From DASXTK01 sp050744325 (GTDB taxonomy: Bacteria; Actinomycetota; Acidimicrobiia; Acidimicrobiales; VFJN01): DNA of 64,000 bases. Location: positions 1 through 64,000 of the forward strand of contig JBOGHK010000221.1 of assembly GCA_050744325.1 (NCBI GenBank), written 5' to 3'. Shown in pieces: positions 49,016 to 57,243 of this stretch (positions are counted from its first letter, which is position 1; each line of letters opens with the position of its first letter). The position numbers were made by a program, and so were the translations under genes. Under the pieces are notes generated by a model that had not been told where the DNA came from, did no database searches, and saw only the letters and a program-made list of their open reading frames with translations.

Positions 49016-50796
49016 CAGACACGGGAGATCGCTCGGTGCCGCTGGCGTTCGGGATGCGCAGCCACTGGTGCGGGGCGCTTCGGGCGGCCCACGTCGGCGA
49101 CAAGGTGGCGTTGTGTGGCTGGGTGGCCCGGAGGCGCGAACACGGCGAGCATCTGGCGTTCATGGACCTGCGCGACCGCGAGGGCGTGGTGCAGTGCGTG
49201 ATCGACGGCTCGGTCGACGTGCGCTCGGAATGGGTCGTCCGGGTCACCGGCACCGTGCGGCGCCGACCCGAGGGCACCGTCAACCCCGGCCTGGCCACCG
49301 GCGAGGTCGAGGTGGGGGACTGCCAGGTCGAGGTGCTGTCCCAGGCCGAGCCACCGCCGTTCCCGGTGGACGACCGCATCGAGACCGACGAGACCACCCG
49401 GCTCCGGTACCGCTACGTCGACCTGCGCCGCGATCGGCTGCAACGCAACCTGCAGGCCAGGGCGGTCGCCAACCACGCCATACGCGAGGCGATGCGACAC
49501 CAGGGGTTCGTCGAGGTCGAGACGCCGATGCTGATCGCATCGACTCCCGAGGGCGCCCGCGACTTCGTCGTGCCCTCCCGCTTGCATCCCGGCCGGTTCT
49601 ATGCGCTGCCCCAGAGCCCGCAGCTGTTCAAGCAGCTCTGCATGGTCGGCGGCCTCGACCGCTACTACCAGGTCGCCCGGTGCCTCCGCGACGAGGACCT
49701 GCGCGCCGACCGGCAGTTCGAGTTCATGCAGCTCGACCTGGAGGCGAGCTTCGCCGGCCAGGAGGACATCATCGAGGTGACCTCCAACGCGGTGCGGGCC
49801 GCCGCCGAAGCCCTCGCGCCCGACCGCCTGCCGAGCGGTGACTTTCCGCGGATGACCTGGCTGGAGGCGATGGAGCGCTACGGCTCCGACAAGCCGGACG
49901 TCCGCTTCGGCATGGAGCTGGTCGAGCTGACCGAGGTGTTCGCCGACACCGGCTTCAACGCGTTCCGCACCCCGTGCGTGAAGGGCATCCGCGTGCCCGA
50001 CGGCGCGTCGATGTCGCGCAAGCAGCTCGACCAGTTGACCGACAAGGCGAAGCAGTGGGGAGCAGCGGGGCTGGTCTGGATGCGGGTCGAGGCCGAACGC
50101 CTCGACGGCCCCGTGGCCAAGTTCCTGTCCGCCGACGAGATGTACGGCCTGCGCACCGCGCTCGGGGCCGAGCCAGGCGACCTCCTGCTGCTGGTGGCCG
50201 GCGAGCGTACGAAGGTCCGCCACGTGCTGGGCTTGCTCCGCCTCGACCTGGGTCGACCACCGGTCGGCGAGGGCGACCTCCACTTCCTGTGGGTGGTCGA
50301 CTTCCCGCTGTTCGAAGCACTCGACGACGAGGGCCGGCCGATCCCGGCGCACCACCCGTTCACGATGCCGCACCCCGACGACATGCACGTGCTCGCCGAC
50401 GACGGTCCGTCCGAGCCCGCCGCGCTGCTGGCCGTGCGGTCCCAGGCCTACGACCTGGTGGTCAACGGCTGGGAGCTGGGCTCCGGCTCGGTTCGGATCC
50501 ACCGCAGTGACCTGCAGCAGACGATCTTCGGGCTGCTCGGCATCGACGAGGCCACGGCGCAGGCACGCTTCGGGTTCCTGCTCGACGCGTTCCGCTACGG
50601 GCCGCCGCCGCACGCGGGGTTCGCAGCCGGGCTCGACCGGCTGGTCGCCGCCCTGGTGGGTGAGGAGAGCATCCGCGAGGTCATCGCCTTCCCCAAGACC
50701 CAGTCGGGTGCCGACCCGCTGACCAACGCCCCCGGCGATGTCGATCCGCGGCAGCTGACCGAGCTCGGCCTGCGCCTGCTACCTGCGAAGCAGTGA
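49012..50796 (+). CDS. aspS: Aspartyl-tRNA synthetase
   Basis: The 594-residue bacterial-type synthetase has an OB-fold anticodon domain (VALCGWVARRREHGEHLAFMD at about 29-49) and class II motifs including FVEVETPML, RYYQVARCLRDEDLRADRQ and GFAAGLDRLVAAL. The bacterial insertion domain is also present. Whether it also charges tRNA-Asn is not visible. GTG 49012 overlaps hisS. Confidence 0.95.
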   Translation: MTDTGDRSVPLAFGMRSHWCGALRAAHVGDKVALCGWVARRREHGEHLAFMDLRDREGVVQCVIDGSVDVRSEWVVRVTGTVRRRPEGTVNPGLATGEVEVGDCQVEVLSQAEPPPFPVDDRIETDETTRLRYRYVDLRRDRLQRNLQARAVANHAIREAMRHQGFVEVETPMLIASTPEGARDFVVPSRLHPGRFYALPQSPQLFKQLCMVGGLDRYYQVARCLRDEDLRADRQFEFMQLDLEASFAGQEDIIEVTSNAVRAAAEALAPDRLPSGDFPRMTWLEAMERYGSDKPDVRFGMELVELTEVFADTGFNAFRTPCVKGIRVPDGASMSRKQLDQLTDKAKQWGAAGLVWMRVEAERLDGPVAKFLSADEMYGLRTALGAEPGDLLLLVAGERTKVRHVLGLLRLDLGRPPVGEGDLHFLWVVDFPLFEALDDEGRPIPAHHPFTMPHPDDMHVLADDGPSEPAALLAVRSQAYDLVVNGWELGSGSVRIHRSDLQQTIFGLLGIDEATAQARFGFLLDAFRYGPPPHAGFAAGLDRLVAALVGEESIREVIAFPKTQSGADPLTNAPGDVDPRQLTELGLRLLPAKQ

Positions 50797-50849
50797 CGCT
50801 GCGGTGAGGGGGTAGCGACCGTGGCCCTCAGCAGGTAGACCTCACGGTG

Positions 50850-51092
50850 ATGAACGACGACCAAGTCATCGCCCGGATCGGCGAGCTCGTCGACGAGGAG
50901 CATGCTCTGGAGCGCGCCATCCAGCACGAGGGCTCGACCGACGAGACCGACGAACGCCTGCGCAAGCTCGAGGTTGCGCTCGACCAATGTTGGGATCTCC
51001 TTCGCCAGCGGCGCGCCCGACGTGGCAGCGGCGTCGATCCCGATCAGGCTGAGGTCCGCCCGGCCGACGTCGTCGAGCACTACCAGCAGTAG
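50850..51092 (+). CDS. DUF2630 family small protein
   Basis: The 80-residue acidic helical protein has the DUF2630 signature LVDEEHALE and LEVALDQCWDLLRQRRARRG with a conserved acidic tail (VEHYQQ). The family is widespread in actinobacteria and uncharacterised. ATG 50850 is used; GTG 50847 directly before it is also possible. Confidence 0.85.
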   Translation: MNDDQVIARIGELVDEEHALERAIQHEGSTDETDERLRKLEVALDQCWDLLRQRRARRGSGVDPDQAEVRPADVVEHYQQ

Positions 51093-51106
51093 CACCACGA
51101 TCCCTC

Positions 51107-51133
51107 GCCGGCCCCGCCGGCCCCGCCGGCCCC
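51107..51133. repeat. Three tandem copies of a 9-base GC-rich unit
   Basis: GCCGGCCCC is repeated three times without change, followed by a partial copy, between two convergent genes. Each unit contains the palindrome GCCGGC. It may act as a weak terminator or be simple slippage sequence. Confidence 0.7.
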
Positions 51134-51144
51134 TGCCGCTCAGC

Positions 51145-51921
51145 TCAGCCGGGCCGGTGCAGGCGGTCGAGGAGCGAGGCGAGCAGGTCACCGATCTCGT
51201 CGCTGCGACGGAGTCGCCAGCGGCGGCGACGTCCGAGCCCGCCGGCACCGATCGCTGCTCCTGCGGGTGCCCCGATCACCAGCGCCGTGGGGTCGCCCGC
51301 GGCGACGGCCACCAGGCCGGTGGCGCCGACGACGCCGTAGCCGGTCACCATGGCCACCGCGCCGCGCCGTCCACGGCGCAGCGTGGCTTCGAGGCGCACC
51401 ATGCTGCCGCTCGCCGGGCCGGCACCGTCGCCGAGCGGCGAGATCACCATGGTGACCGCCTGCACGCCGGCGAGCTGGCGGGCGCCGTCGATGTCCACCA
51501 CCCGGCGGAAATGGCGCCACAGGTCCTGACGTTCCCGGTACACCGCACCATGCTCGTGGCGTCGACGAGCCTCGAAGGCCCGGCGCCGGAAGAACTCGTC
51601 GGCGGCCGCCATGACCTGGTGCGGTGACGACGGGACCATCCGGGCCTCGACGACGTGCGAGGGGCCCGCGAGCCGCGCGGCGTAGGTCCCTGCTCCCGGT
51701 GGGGCGACGGGCAGCGTCCCGCTGCGGAGCTCGACCAGGGCCTGGCGCACGGCGACCGGCGAGAGGCCGACCTCCTCGGCGGCGTCGAGGATCACGGCGG
51801 CGTCGAAGCCTTGGTCGGGGTCGACGCCGGTCGTCTCCGCCTCGAGCTCGGCAGCCCGCCGCAGCACGAGCGCCACCTCGTCTGTGTTCAGCCGGTAGGC
51901 CGGCCCGCCTCCTGTGGACAT
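51145..51921 (-). CDS. Membrane protein of unknown function, 258 aa
   Basis: The N-terminal 80 residues form helices with a winged-helix-like or short-domain pattern (LNTDEVALVLRRAAELE, VILDAAEEVGLSPVAVRQALVEL). This part resembles the N-terminal module of other actinobacterial membrane proteins that precede a small hydrophobic pair. Two hydrophobic segments follow (GAVAMVTGYGVVGATGLVAVAAG and ALVIGAPAGAAIGAGG) and a basic end. Function is unknown. It is divergent from rarA. Confidence 0.6.
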   Translation of the reverse strand: MSTGGGPAYRLNTDEVALVLRRAAELEAETTGVDPDQGFDAAVILDAAEEVGLSPVAVRQALVELRSGTLPVAPPGAGTYAARLAGPSHVVEARMVPSSPHQVMAAADEFFRRRAFEARRRHEHGAVYRERQDLWRHFRRVVDIDGARQLAGVQAVTMVISPLGDGAGPASGSMVRLEATLRRGRRGAVAMVTGYGVVGATGLVAVAAGDPTALVIGAPAGAAIGAGGLGRRRRWRLRRSDEIGDLLASLLDRLHRPG

Positions 51922-51985
51922 GGCCCCATCATCGCCCCGGTACGCTCACGCGTCGATGCCGCGTCCGACCCGGTCCGCCTCGTCG

Positions 51986-53308
51986 ATGGCCGACAGTCTG
52001 TTCACGGCGGCGGCACGCGACCGGCTGGAACGCCAGGCTCCGCTGGCGGCCCGCCTCCGACCGCATCACCTCGACCAGATCGTCGGCCAGGACGACCTAG
52101 TGGGCCTGGGCCGACCTCTCCGGGTGCTGGTCGAATCCGACCGGTTGTCGTCCGCGATCCTGTGGGGGCCACCGGGCACCGGCAAGACGACACTGGCCCA
52201 GGTCATCGCGCGGCACACGGCAAAGGCGTTCGAGGAGCTGTCGGCGGTCTCGGCCTCGGTCAAGGACGTCCGCGAGGTCATCGCCCGGGCCGACCAACGG
52301 CTCGGCGAACGCGACCAGGGGACGATCCTGTTCCTCGACGAGGTCCATCGGTTCAACAAGGCACAGCAGGACGCGCTGTTGCCGTCGGTCGAGAGCGGGC
52401 TGTTGATCCTGATCGGTGCGACCACCGAGAACCCGCACTTCGAGGTGAACCCTCCGCTCATGTCGCGTTCCACGCTGTTCCGCCTGGAGCCGCTCCGCGA
52501 GGACGCTGTTGCCGAGCTGGTGCAGCGCGGCCTCGATGCCGAGGGCGCCACCGCAGAACCGGATGCCGTGGCCCTGCTGGTGGACCGGGCCGGAGGCGAC
52601 GGTCGCCAGGTGCTGACCAGCTTGGAGGTCGCGGTGGCCCTGGCCCAGGGACGCGACGAGGGCGACGCCCCGGACGGCGGCGAGGTGGTGGTCAGCGTCG
52701 CCGATGCCGAGGCGGCGCTCGGCACGAGCGTCCAGCGCTACGGGCGTGACGACCACTACGACGTGATCTCCGCCTTCATCAAGTCGTTGCGGGGCTCCGA
52801 TCCGCAGGCCGGCCTGTATTGGCTGGCGCGGATGCTCGAGGCCGGCGAGGACGCCCGCTTCATCGCCCGCCGTCTGGTGATCCTGGCCAGCGAGGACGTC
52901 GGCGAGGCCGACCCGACCGCCCTGCTGGTCGCGACCGCGGCCGCGCACGCGGTCGAGTACGTCGGCCTGCCCGAGGCCCAGCTGAACCTGGCGCAGGCGA
53001 CCGTCCACCTGGCTACTGCGCCGAAGTCCAACCGGTCGGCCGCGGGGATCTGGCAGGCACGGGAGGCCGTGCGCCAGGGTGCCGTGGGCGGGGTGCCCGC
53101 GCACCTGCGTGACGCCCACTACCGGGCGGCGAAGAGTCTCGGGCACGGGAAGGGCTACGAGTATCCTCACGACGATCCGCGGGGATGGCTCTCGCAGCAG
53201 TACCTCCCCGACGGGATGCAGGACGCTGAGTTCTACACCCCGTCCGACCATGGGTTCGAGCAGGAGATCGGCATGCGCATGGACCGCTTCAAGGACGGTG
53301 AGACGTGA
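51986..53308 (+). CDS. rarA: Replication-associated recombination protein A (RarA/MgsA)
   Basis: The 440-residue AAA+ ATPase acts at stalled replication forks. It has Walker A GPPGTGKTT, Walker B TILFLDEVHRF and the C-terminal tetramerisation domain with the family motif VGLPEAQLNLAQATVHLA. ATG 51986 (MADSLF) gives the family-typical N-terminus; ATG 51956, with TACGCT 9 bases before it, would add 10 residues. The stop overlaps the DUF948-like gene by 4 bases. Confidence 0.92.
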   Translation: MADSLFTAAARDRLERQAPLAARLRPHHLDQIVGQDDLVGLGRPLRVLVESDRLSSAILWGPPGTGKTTLAQVIARHTAKAFEELSAVSASVKDVREVIARADQRLGERDQGTILFLDEVHRFNKAQQDALLPSVESGLLILIGATTENPHFEVNPPLMSRSTLFRLEPLREDAVAELVQRGLDAEGATAEPDAVALLVDRAGGDGRQVLTSLEVAVALAQGRDEGDAPDGGEVVVSVADAEAALGTSVQRYGRDDHYDVISAFIKSLRGSDPQAGLYWLARMLEAGEDARFIARRLVILASEDVGEADPTALLVATAAAHAVEYVGLPEAQLNLAQATVHLATAPKSNRSAAGIWQAREAVRQGAVGGVPAHLRDAHYRAAKSLGHGKGYEYPHDDPRGWLSQQYLPDGMQDAEFYTPSDHGFEQEIGMRMDRFKDGET

Positions 53309-53670
53309 GCGCGACCGAGCTCGCCGCGGTCATCGTCGCCATCGCCAGCGTCACGGCCGTGGTGCTGCTCGCGGTGGCGCTCGTGGCGCTGACACGCACC
53401 CTCCGAGCGCTGCGCGACGTGGCGACCATGGTGCGCACCGAGTCGCTGCCGGTCCTCTACGACCTGCAGCACACCGTCCGTTCGGCCAACGACGAGCTCG
53501 AGCGCTTCGACCGGCTGGTGTCGACCGCCGAGTCGGTCACCGGCACCGTCGACTCCGCATCCCGCCTCGCCTACATCGCCATGGCCAACCCGGTGATCAA
53601 GGGCGTTGCCTTCGCGAGTGGCACGGCCAAGGCGGCCCGCCGCCTCCGCCATCGCAAGGACGACTCCTAG
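53305..53670 (+). CDS. DUF948-like membrane-anchored protein
   Basis: The 121-residue protein has an N-terminal transmembrane helix (LAAVIVAIASVTAVVLLAVALVAL) followed by a helical, likely coiled-coil stretch and a basic end. It corresponds to the DUF948 protein found before alaS in many actinobacteria. Function is unknown. Its TAG stop codon is also the first three bases of the inverted-repeat element that follows. Confidence 0.75.
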   Translation: MSATELAAVIVAIASVTAVVLLAVALVALTRTLRALRDVATMVRTESLPVLYDLQHTVRSANDELERFDRLVSTAESVTGTVDSASRLAYIAMANPVIKGVAFASGTAKAARRLRHRKDDS

Positions 53671-53833
53671 TGCAGCCCCGCACAACTGAGGCGCACGTGT
53701 CTCGCCGGCCAGGTTCGCCGCTCGCGGCGTCCTCCTCCATTGCCTGTGCTGGTGACAGGCTGCGTCGTCGATCCTTGCGAGCGACGAACCTGACACGCCG
53801 ATCCACGTGCGTCACTTGTGCGGGGCTGCACTA
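53668..53833. repeat. Dispersed inverted-repeat element (MITE- or REP-like), about 166 bp
   Basis: The element is bounded by imperfect inverted repeats of about 57 bases (53668-53725 and 53777-53833). The outer 18 bases, starting TAGTGCAGCCCCGCACAA, match perfectly. An internal hairpin (GCCTGT/ACAGGC) lies at the centre. It contains no coding frame. A copy of one arm lies at 61640-61692. It sits between the DUF948 and DUF6167 genes, which are normally adjacent to alaS. Confidence 0.72.
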
Positions 53834-53838
53834 ATGCC

Positions 53839-54120
53839 GTGGTCACGGCACTAGGCCGAGCTGTGTTCAAGCGGCTGTTCTGGTTCACCAGCGGTGCGGG
53901 CCTGGGGTTCGGGGGCGCGATGTGGGTCCGCCGTCGGGTACGCAGGGCGGTCGCCCGCTACGCCCCCGAGCGCGTCACGAGCGAGGTCACCACCAACGTG
54001 CGACAGGTCGGCACCGACCTGCGCGAGGCGCTCTGCGAGGGCCGGGAGGCGATGCAGACCCGCGAGGCCGAGCTGCGCAGGGAACTGGCTCCAGGTAAGA
54101 GGCTCCGGTCTCTAGGCTGA
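53839..54120 (+). CDS. DUF6167-like small membrane protein
   Basis: The 93-residue protein has the start RLFWFTSGAGLGFGGAMWVRRR, a short hydrophobic segment with basic flank, and an amphipathic helix with REAMQTREAELRRELAP. It matches the small protein encoded between DUF948 and alaS in streptomycetes (DUF6167). Function is unknown. GTG 53839 is used; it lies 6 bases after the inverted-repeat element. Confidence 0.72.
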   Translation: MVTALGRAVFKRLFWFTSGAGLGFGGAMWVRRRVRRAVARYAPERVTSEVTTNVRQVGTDLREALCEGREAMQTREAELRRELAPGKRLRSLG

Positions 54121-54129
54121 CGGGACTCT

Positions 54130-56721
54130 ATGAAAGTGCAGTCAACCGCCCAGCTGCGTGTCGCGTGGAACGAGTTCTTCGCCGCTCGGCAGCACGCCCT
54201 GGTCCCGTCGGCGAGCCTGATCCCGACGCATCCCAGCGCGCCGATGTTCACCAACTCCGGGATGATGCCGTTCGTCCCCTACTTCGTCGGCGAGGAGCAG
54301 CCGCCGTTCGAGCCGCCGCGCGCCGCGTCGGTCCAGCGGTGCGTCCGGGCCGGCGGCAAGCACAACGACCTCGACGCGATCGGTCGGTCCCACCGCCACC
54401 TGAGCTTCTTCGAGATGCTCGGCAACTTCAGCTTCGGCGACTACTTCAAGGCCGAGGCCATCCCGTGGGCCTGGGAGTTCCTCACCGAGGTCCTCGGCAT
54501 GGACGGCGACCGCATGTGGGTCACGGTGCACGTCAGCGACGACCCGGCCGAGCAGATCTGGGTCGACGCGGTCGGGTTCCCGCGCGCACGCGTCCAGCGG
54601 TTGGACAAGGACAACTTCTGGGAGATGGGCGAGACCGGGCCGTGCGGTCCGTCGTCCGAGATCTTCTGGGACAACGGCCCCGAGCACGGTCCCGAAGGCG
54701 GCCCTGCGAACCCCGAGGCCGAGAACCGCTACGTCGAGCTGTGGAACCTGGTGTTCCCGCAGTACCTCCGGGGCAGCGACGGCGAGCTCGGCGACCTCCC
54801 CAAGAAGTGCATCGACACGGGCGCGGGGCTCGAGCGCATCGTCGCGTCGCTCAACGGCAGTCACAGCCTCTACGCGGCCGACACGCTGAGCACGCTGGTC
54901 GACGAGGCCCAGTCGGTGACGGGGCACCGGCTCGGCGAGTCCGATCTCGGTGACATCGCGCTGCGGCTGATGGCCGACCACGCCCGCACGATGACCTTCC
55001 TGGTCGCCGACGGCGTGATCCCCTCCAACGAGGATCGCGGCTATGTGCTGCGCCGCATCGTGCGCCGCTCGATCCGCTTCGCCTACCTGCTCGGGGTCGA
55101 GCGAGCGGTGCTCGCCCCGATGATCGGCCGCACGATCGCGGTGATGGGCGACGCGTATCCCGAGGTGCGCACCCAGCAGGACTTCGTGACCGAGATCCTG
55201 TCCCGCGAGGAGGCGTCGTTCCGGCGCACCCTGACCACCGGGTCGCAGATCCTCGACAACCAGCTCGAAGCGCTGCCCGAAGGGGGCACGCTCGGAGGCG
55301 ACGTGGCCTTCCAGCTGCATGACACCTATGGCTTCCCGTTCGAGGTCACCCAGGAGATCGCCGACCTGCGTGGCTACCGGGTCGACGTCGCGGGGTTCGA
55401 CGCCGCGATGGACCGTCAGCGCGAGCGCGCCCGGGCGGCACGGCGCTCCGGTGGGGTCGCGACCGGCGAGGAAGCCGAGGAGTACCAGCGGCTGTTGGTC
55501 GCCCACGGCCTGACCGAGTTCACCGGACGCGAGGAGTACGAGACCAGGGCCACGATCATCGGGATCGTCGGTGACAGCCTGTTCCTCGATCGCAGTCCGT
55601 TCTACGCCGAGGCCGGTGGCCAGATCGGTGACGTGGGCACGATCACGACATCCACGGGCACGGTCGAGGTCACCGACACCACCTACGCGCTGCCCGGTCT
55701 GCACCGGCACACGTTCCGGCAGGTCGAGGGCATCGTCGAGGTGGGACAGGCGGCAACGGCCAGCATCGACGGCGCTCGGCGCGACGCGATCCGGCGCAAC
55801 CACACCGGCACGCACGTCCTCCACTGGGCGTTGCGCGAGGTGTTGGGGCACCACGTCAAGCAGCAGGGCTCGCTGGTGGCCCCGGATCGGCTCCGGTTCG
55901 ACTTCAGCCACTTCGAGCCGGTGTCGTCCGAGCAGCTGCGGGCAATCGAGGACCTGGCCAACGATGAGATCCTCGACAACGCCCCTGTGCGCCACTACGA
56001 GACCACGATGGACCACGCCCGCGAGGTCGGTGCGATCGCCTTCTTCGGCGACAAGTACGGCGACATCGTCCGAGTCCTCGAGGCGGGCGGGCACTCGGTC
56101 GAGCTGTGTGGCGGCACCCACGTCCGTCGTCTCGGCGACATCGGGCCGCTCAAGGTGGTGTCCGAGGCGTCGATCGGCGCCAACCTACGCCGCATCGAGG
56201 CCGTGACCGGCACTGGACCGATCGAGCGGCTGCGCGACGAGGAGGCGTTGATCCAGCGGACGGCCGACGCCATGGGTACGACAGGGCCTGAGCTCCCCAG
56301 TGCGGCCGAAAAGCTGCGTGCCGAGGTGAAGGCCCTGCGCGACGAGCTGCGCGAGCTCCGCCAGCAGGCGGCGGTGGGCCGCGCCGTCGAGCTTGCCGCC
56401 CAGGCGGCCGAAGGTGTCGTGGTCGCGCGGGTCGACGGCATGACCCGCGACGACGTGCGCGACCTCGCGGTTGCGGTCCGTGACCAGCCACGCGTCCGAG
56501 GTGCGGTGATCGGCGGGGTGCCAGAAGGTGGAGGTGTCACTCTGGTCGCCGCGGTCACCAAGGACAGTGGCCTCCACGCGGGCCAGCTGATCGCCGACGC
56601 CGCCAAGACCATCGGTGGCGGGGCCGGCAAGAACGCCGAGTTGGCCGTCGCGGGTGGCCGTGACCCGTCGCGCCTGGACGAGGCGCTTGACCAGGCCCGC
56701 ACCGCCGCGTCGAAGGAATAG
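54130..56721 (+). CDS. alaS: Alanyl-tRNA synthetase
   Basis: The 863-residue synthetase has the catalytic core (FFEMLGNFSFGDYFK, GPCGPSSEIFWDNG) and an editing domain with the zinc motifs HTGTHVLHWAL and CGGTHVRRLGDIG. The C-terminal oligomerisation (DHHA1-type) domain contains GGGAGKNAELAVAGG. Family length is normal. ATG 54130 starts the conserved region, 10 bases after the DUF6167 stop. Confidence 0.96.
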   Translation: MKVQSTAQLRVAWNEFFAARQHALVPSASLIPTHPSAPMFTNSGMMPFVPYFVGEEQPPFEPPRAASVQRCVRAGGKHNDLDAIGRSHRHLSFFEMLGNFSFGDYFKAEAIPWAWEFLTEVLGMDGDRMWVTVHVSDDPAEQIWVDAVGFPRARVQRLDKDNFWEMGETGPCGPSSEIFWDNGPEHGPEGGPANPEAENRYVELWNLVFPQYLRGSDGELGDLPKKCIDTGAGLERIVASLNGSHSLYAADTLSTLVDEAQSVTGHRLGESDLGDIALRLMADHARTMTFLVADGVIPSNEDRGYVLRRIVRRSIRFAYLLGVERAVLAPMIGRTIAVMGDAYPEVRTQQDFVTEILSREEASFRRTLTTGSQILDNQLEALPEGGTLGGDVAFQLHDTYGFPFEVTQEIADLRGYRVDVAGFDAAMDRQRERARAARRSGGVATGEEAEEYQRLLVAHGLTEFTGREEYETRATIIGIVGDSLFLDRSPFYAEAGGQIGDVGTITTSTGTVEVTDTTYALPGLHRHTFRQVEGIVEVGQAATASIDGARRDAIRRNHTGTHVLHWALREVLGHHVKQQGSLVAPDRLRFDFSHFEPVSSEQLRAIEDLANDEILDNAPVRHYETTMDHAREVGAIAFFGDKYGDIVRVLEAGGHSVELCGGTHVRRLGDIGPLKVVSEASIGANLRRIEAVTGTGPIERLRDEEALIQRTADAMGTTGPELPSAAEKLRAEVKALRDELRELRQQAAVGRAVELAAQAAEGVVVARVDGMTRDDVRDLAVAVRDQPRVRGAVIGGVPEGGGVTLVAAVTKDSGLHAGQLIADAAKTIGGGAGKNAELAVAGGRDPSRLDEALDQARTAASKE

Positions 56722-56776
56722 CCGTGGCGACGAAGGCGCTGCCAGACAGGATGGCAGGGCGGGGTCGGGCGGAGGA

Positions 56777-57202
56777 GTGACCCGCGCGCTCGGGCTCGAC
56801 CTGGGGGACCGACGGATCGGCGTCGCACTGTCCGACAGTGCTGGTGCGCTGGCGCTCCCGTACGAGGTGGTCGAGCGATCCGGAGACCGGGGGCGCGACC
56901 ACGGACGGATAGCCGAACTGGTCGACGAGACGGCGGCCGGCGTGGTCGTGGTTGGCTTGCCGCTGTCCCTCGACGGCAGCCGTGGCCCCGCGGCGCTCGC
57001 GGTGGAGGCCGAGGCGGCGCAGCTCGAGTCCCGACTGGGAGTTCCGCTGGTGCTGTGGGACGAGCGACTCAGCACCGTCGAAGCCGCAAAACGCCTTGCC
57101 GCTGCGGGCCTGAGCGCCAAGAAGCGCCGACGCACCATTGACCAGGTCGCTGCTACGGTCATTCTTCAAGCATGGTTGGACGCCACCCGGCCACGCCCCT
57201 GA
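56777..57202 (+). CDS. ruvX: Holliday junction resolvase-like nuclease RuvX (YqgF)
   Basis: The 141-residue protein has the RNase H-like fold of YqgF, with GLDLGDRRIGVALSD at the start, VVVGLPLSLDGSRGP, and the catalytic segments LWDERLST and DQVAATVILQAWLD. It takes part in rRNA 3'-end maturation or recombination. GTG 56777 is the only start that fits the conserved N-terminus, although GGAGGA directly abuts it. Confidence 0.9.
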   Translation: MTRALGLDLGDRRIGVALSDSAGALALPYEVVERSGDRGRDHGRIAELVDETAAGVVVVGLPLSLDGSRGPAALAVEAEAAQLESRLGVPLVLWDERLSTVEAAKRLAAAGLSAKKRRRTIDQVAATVILQAWLDATRPRP

Positions 57203-57243
57203 CCGCCACCATCCTTGGCGTTGCGACGCCTGCCGAGGCCTAG

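Noticed and set aside
51107..51133. CRISPR-like array
   Set aside because: The units are 9 bases and directly adjacent without spacers; it is a simple tandem repeat.
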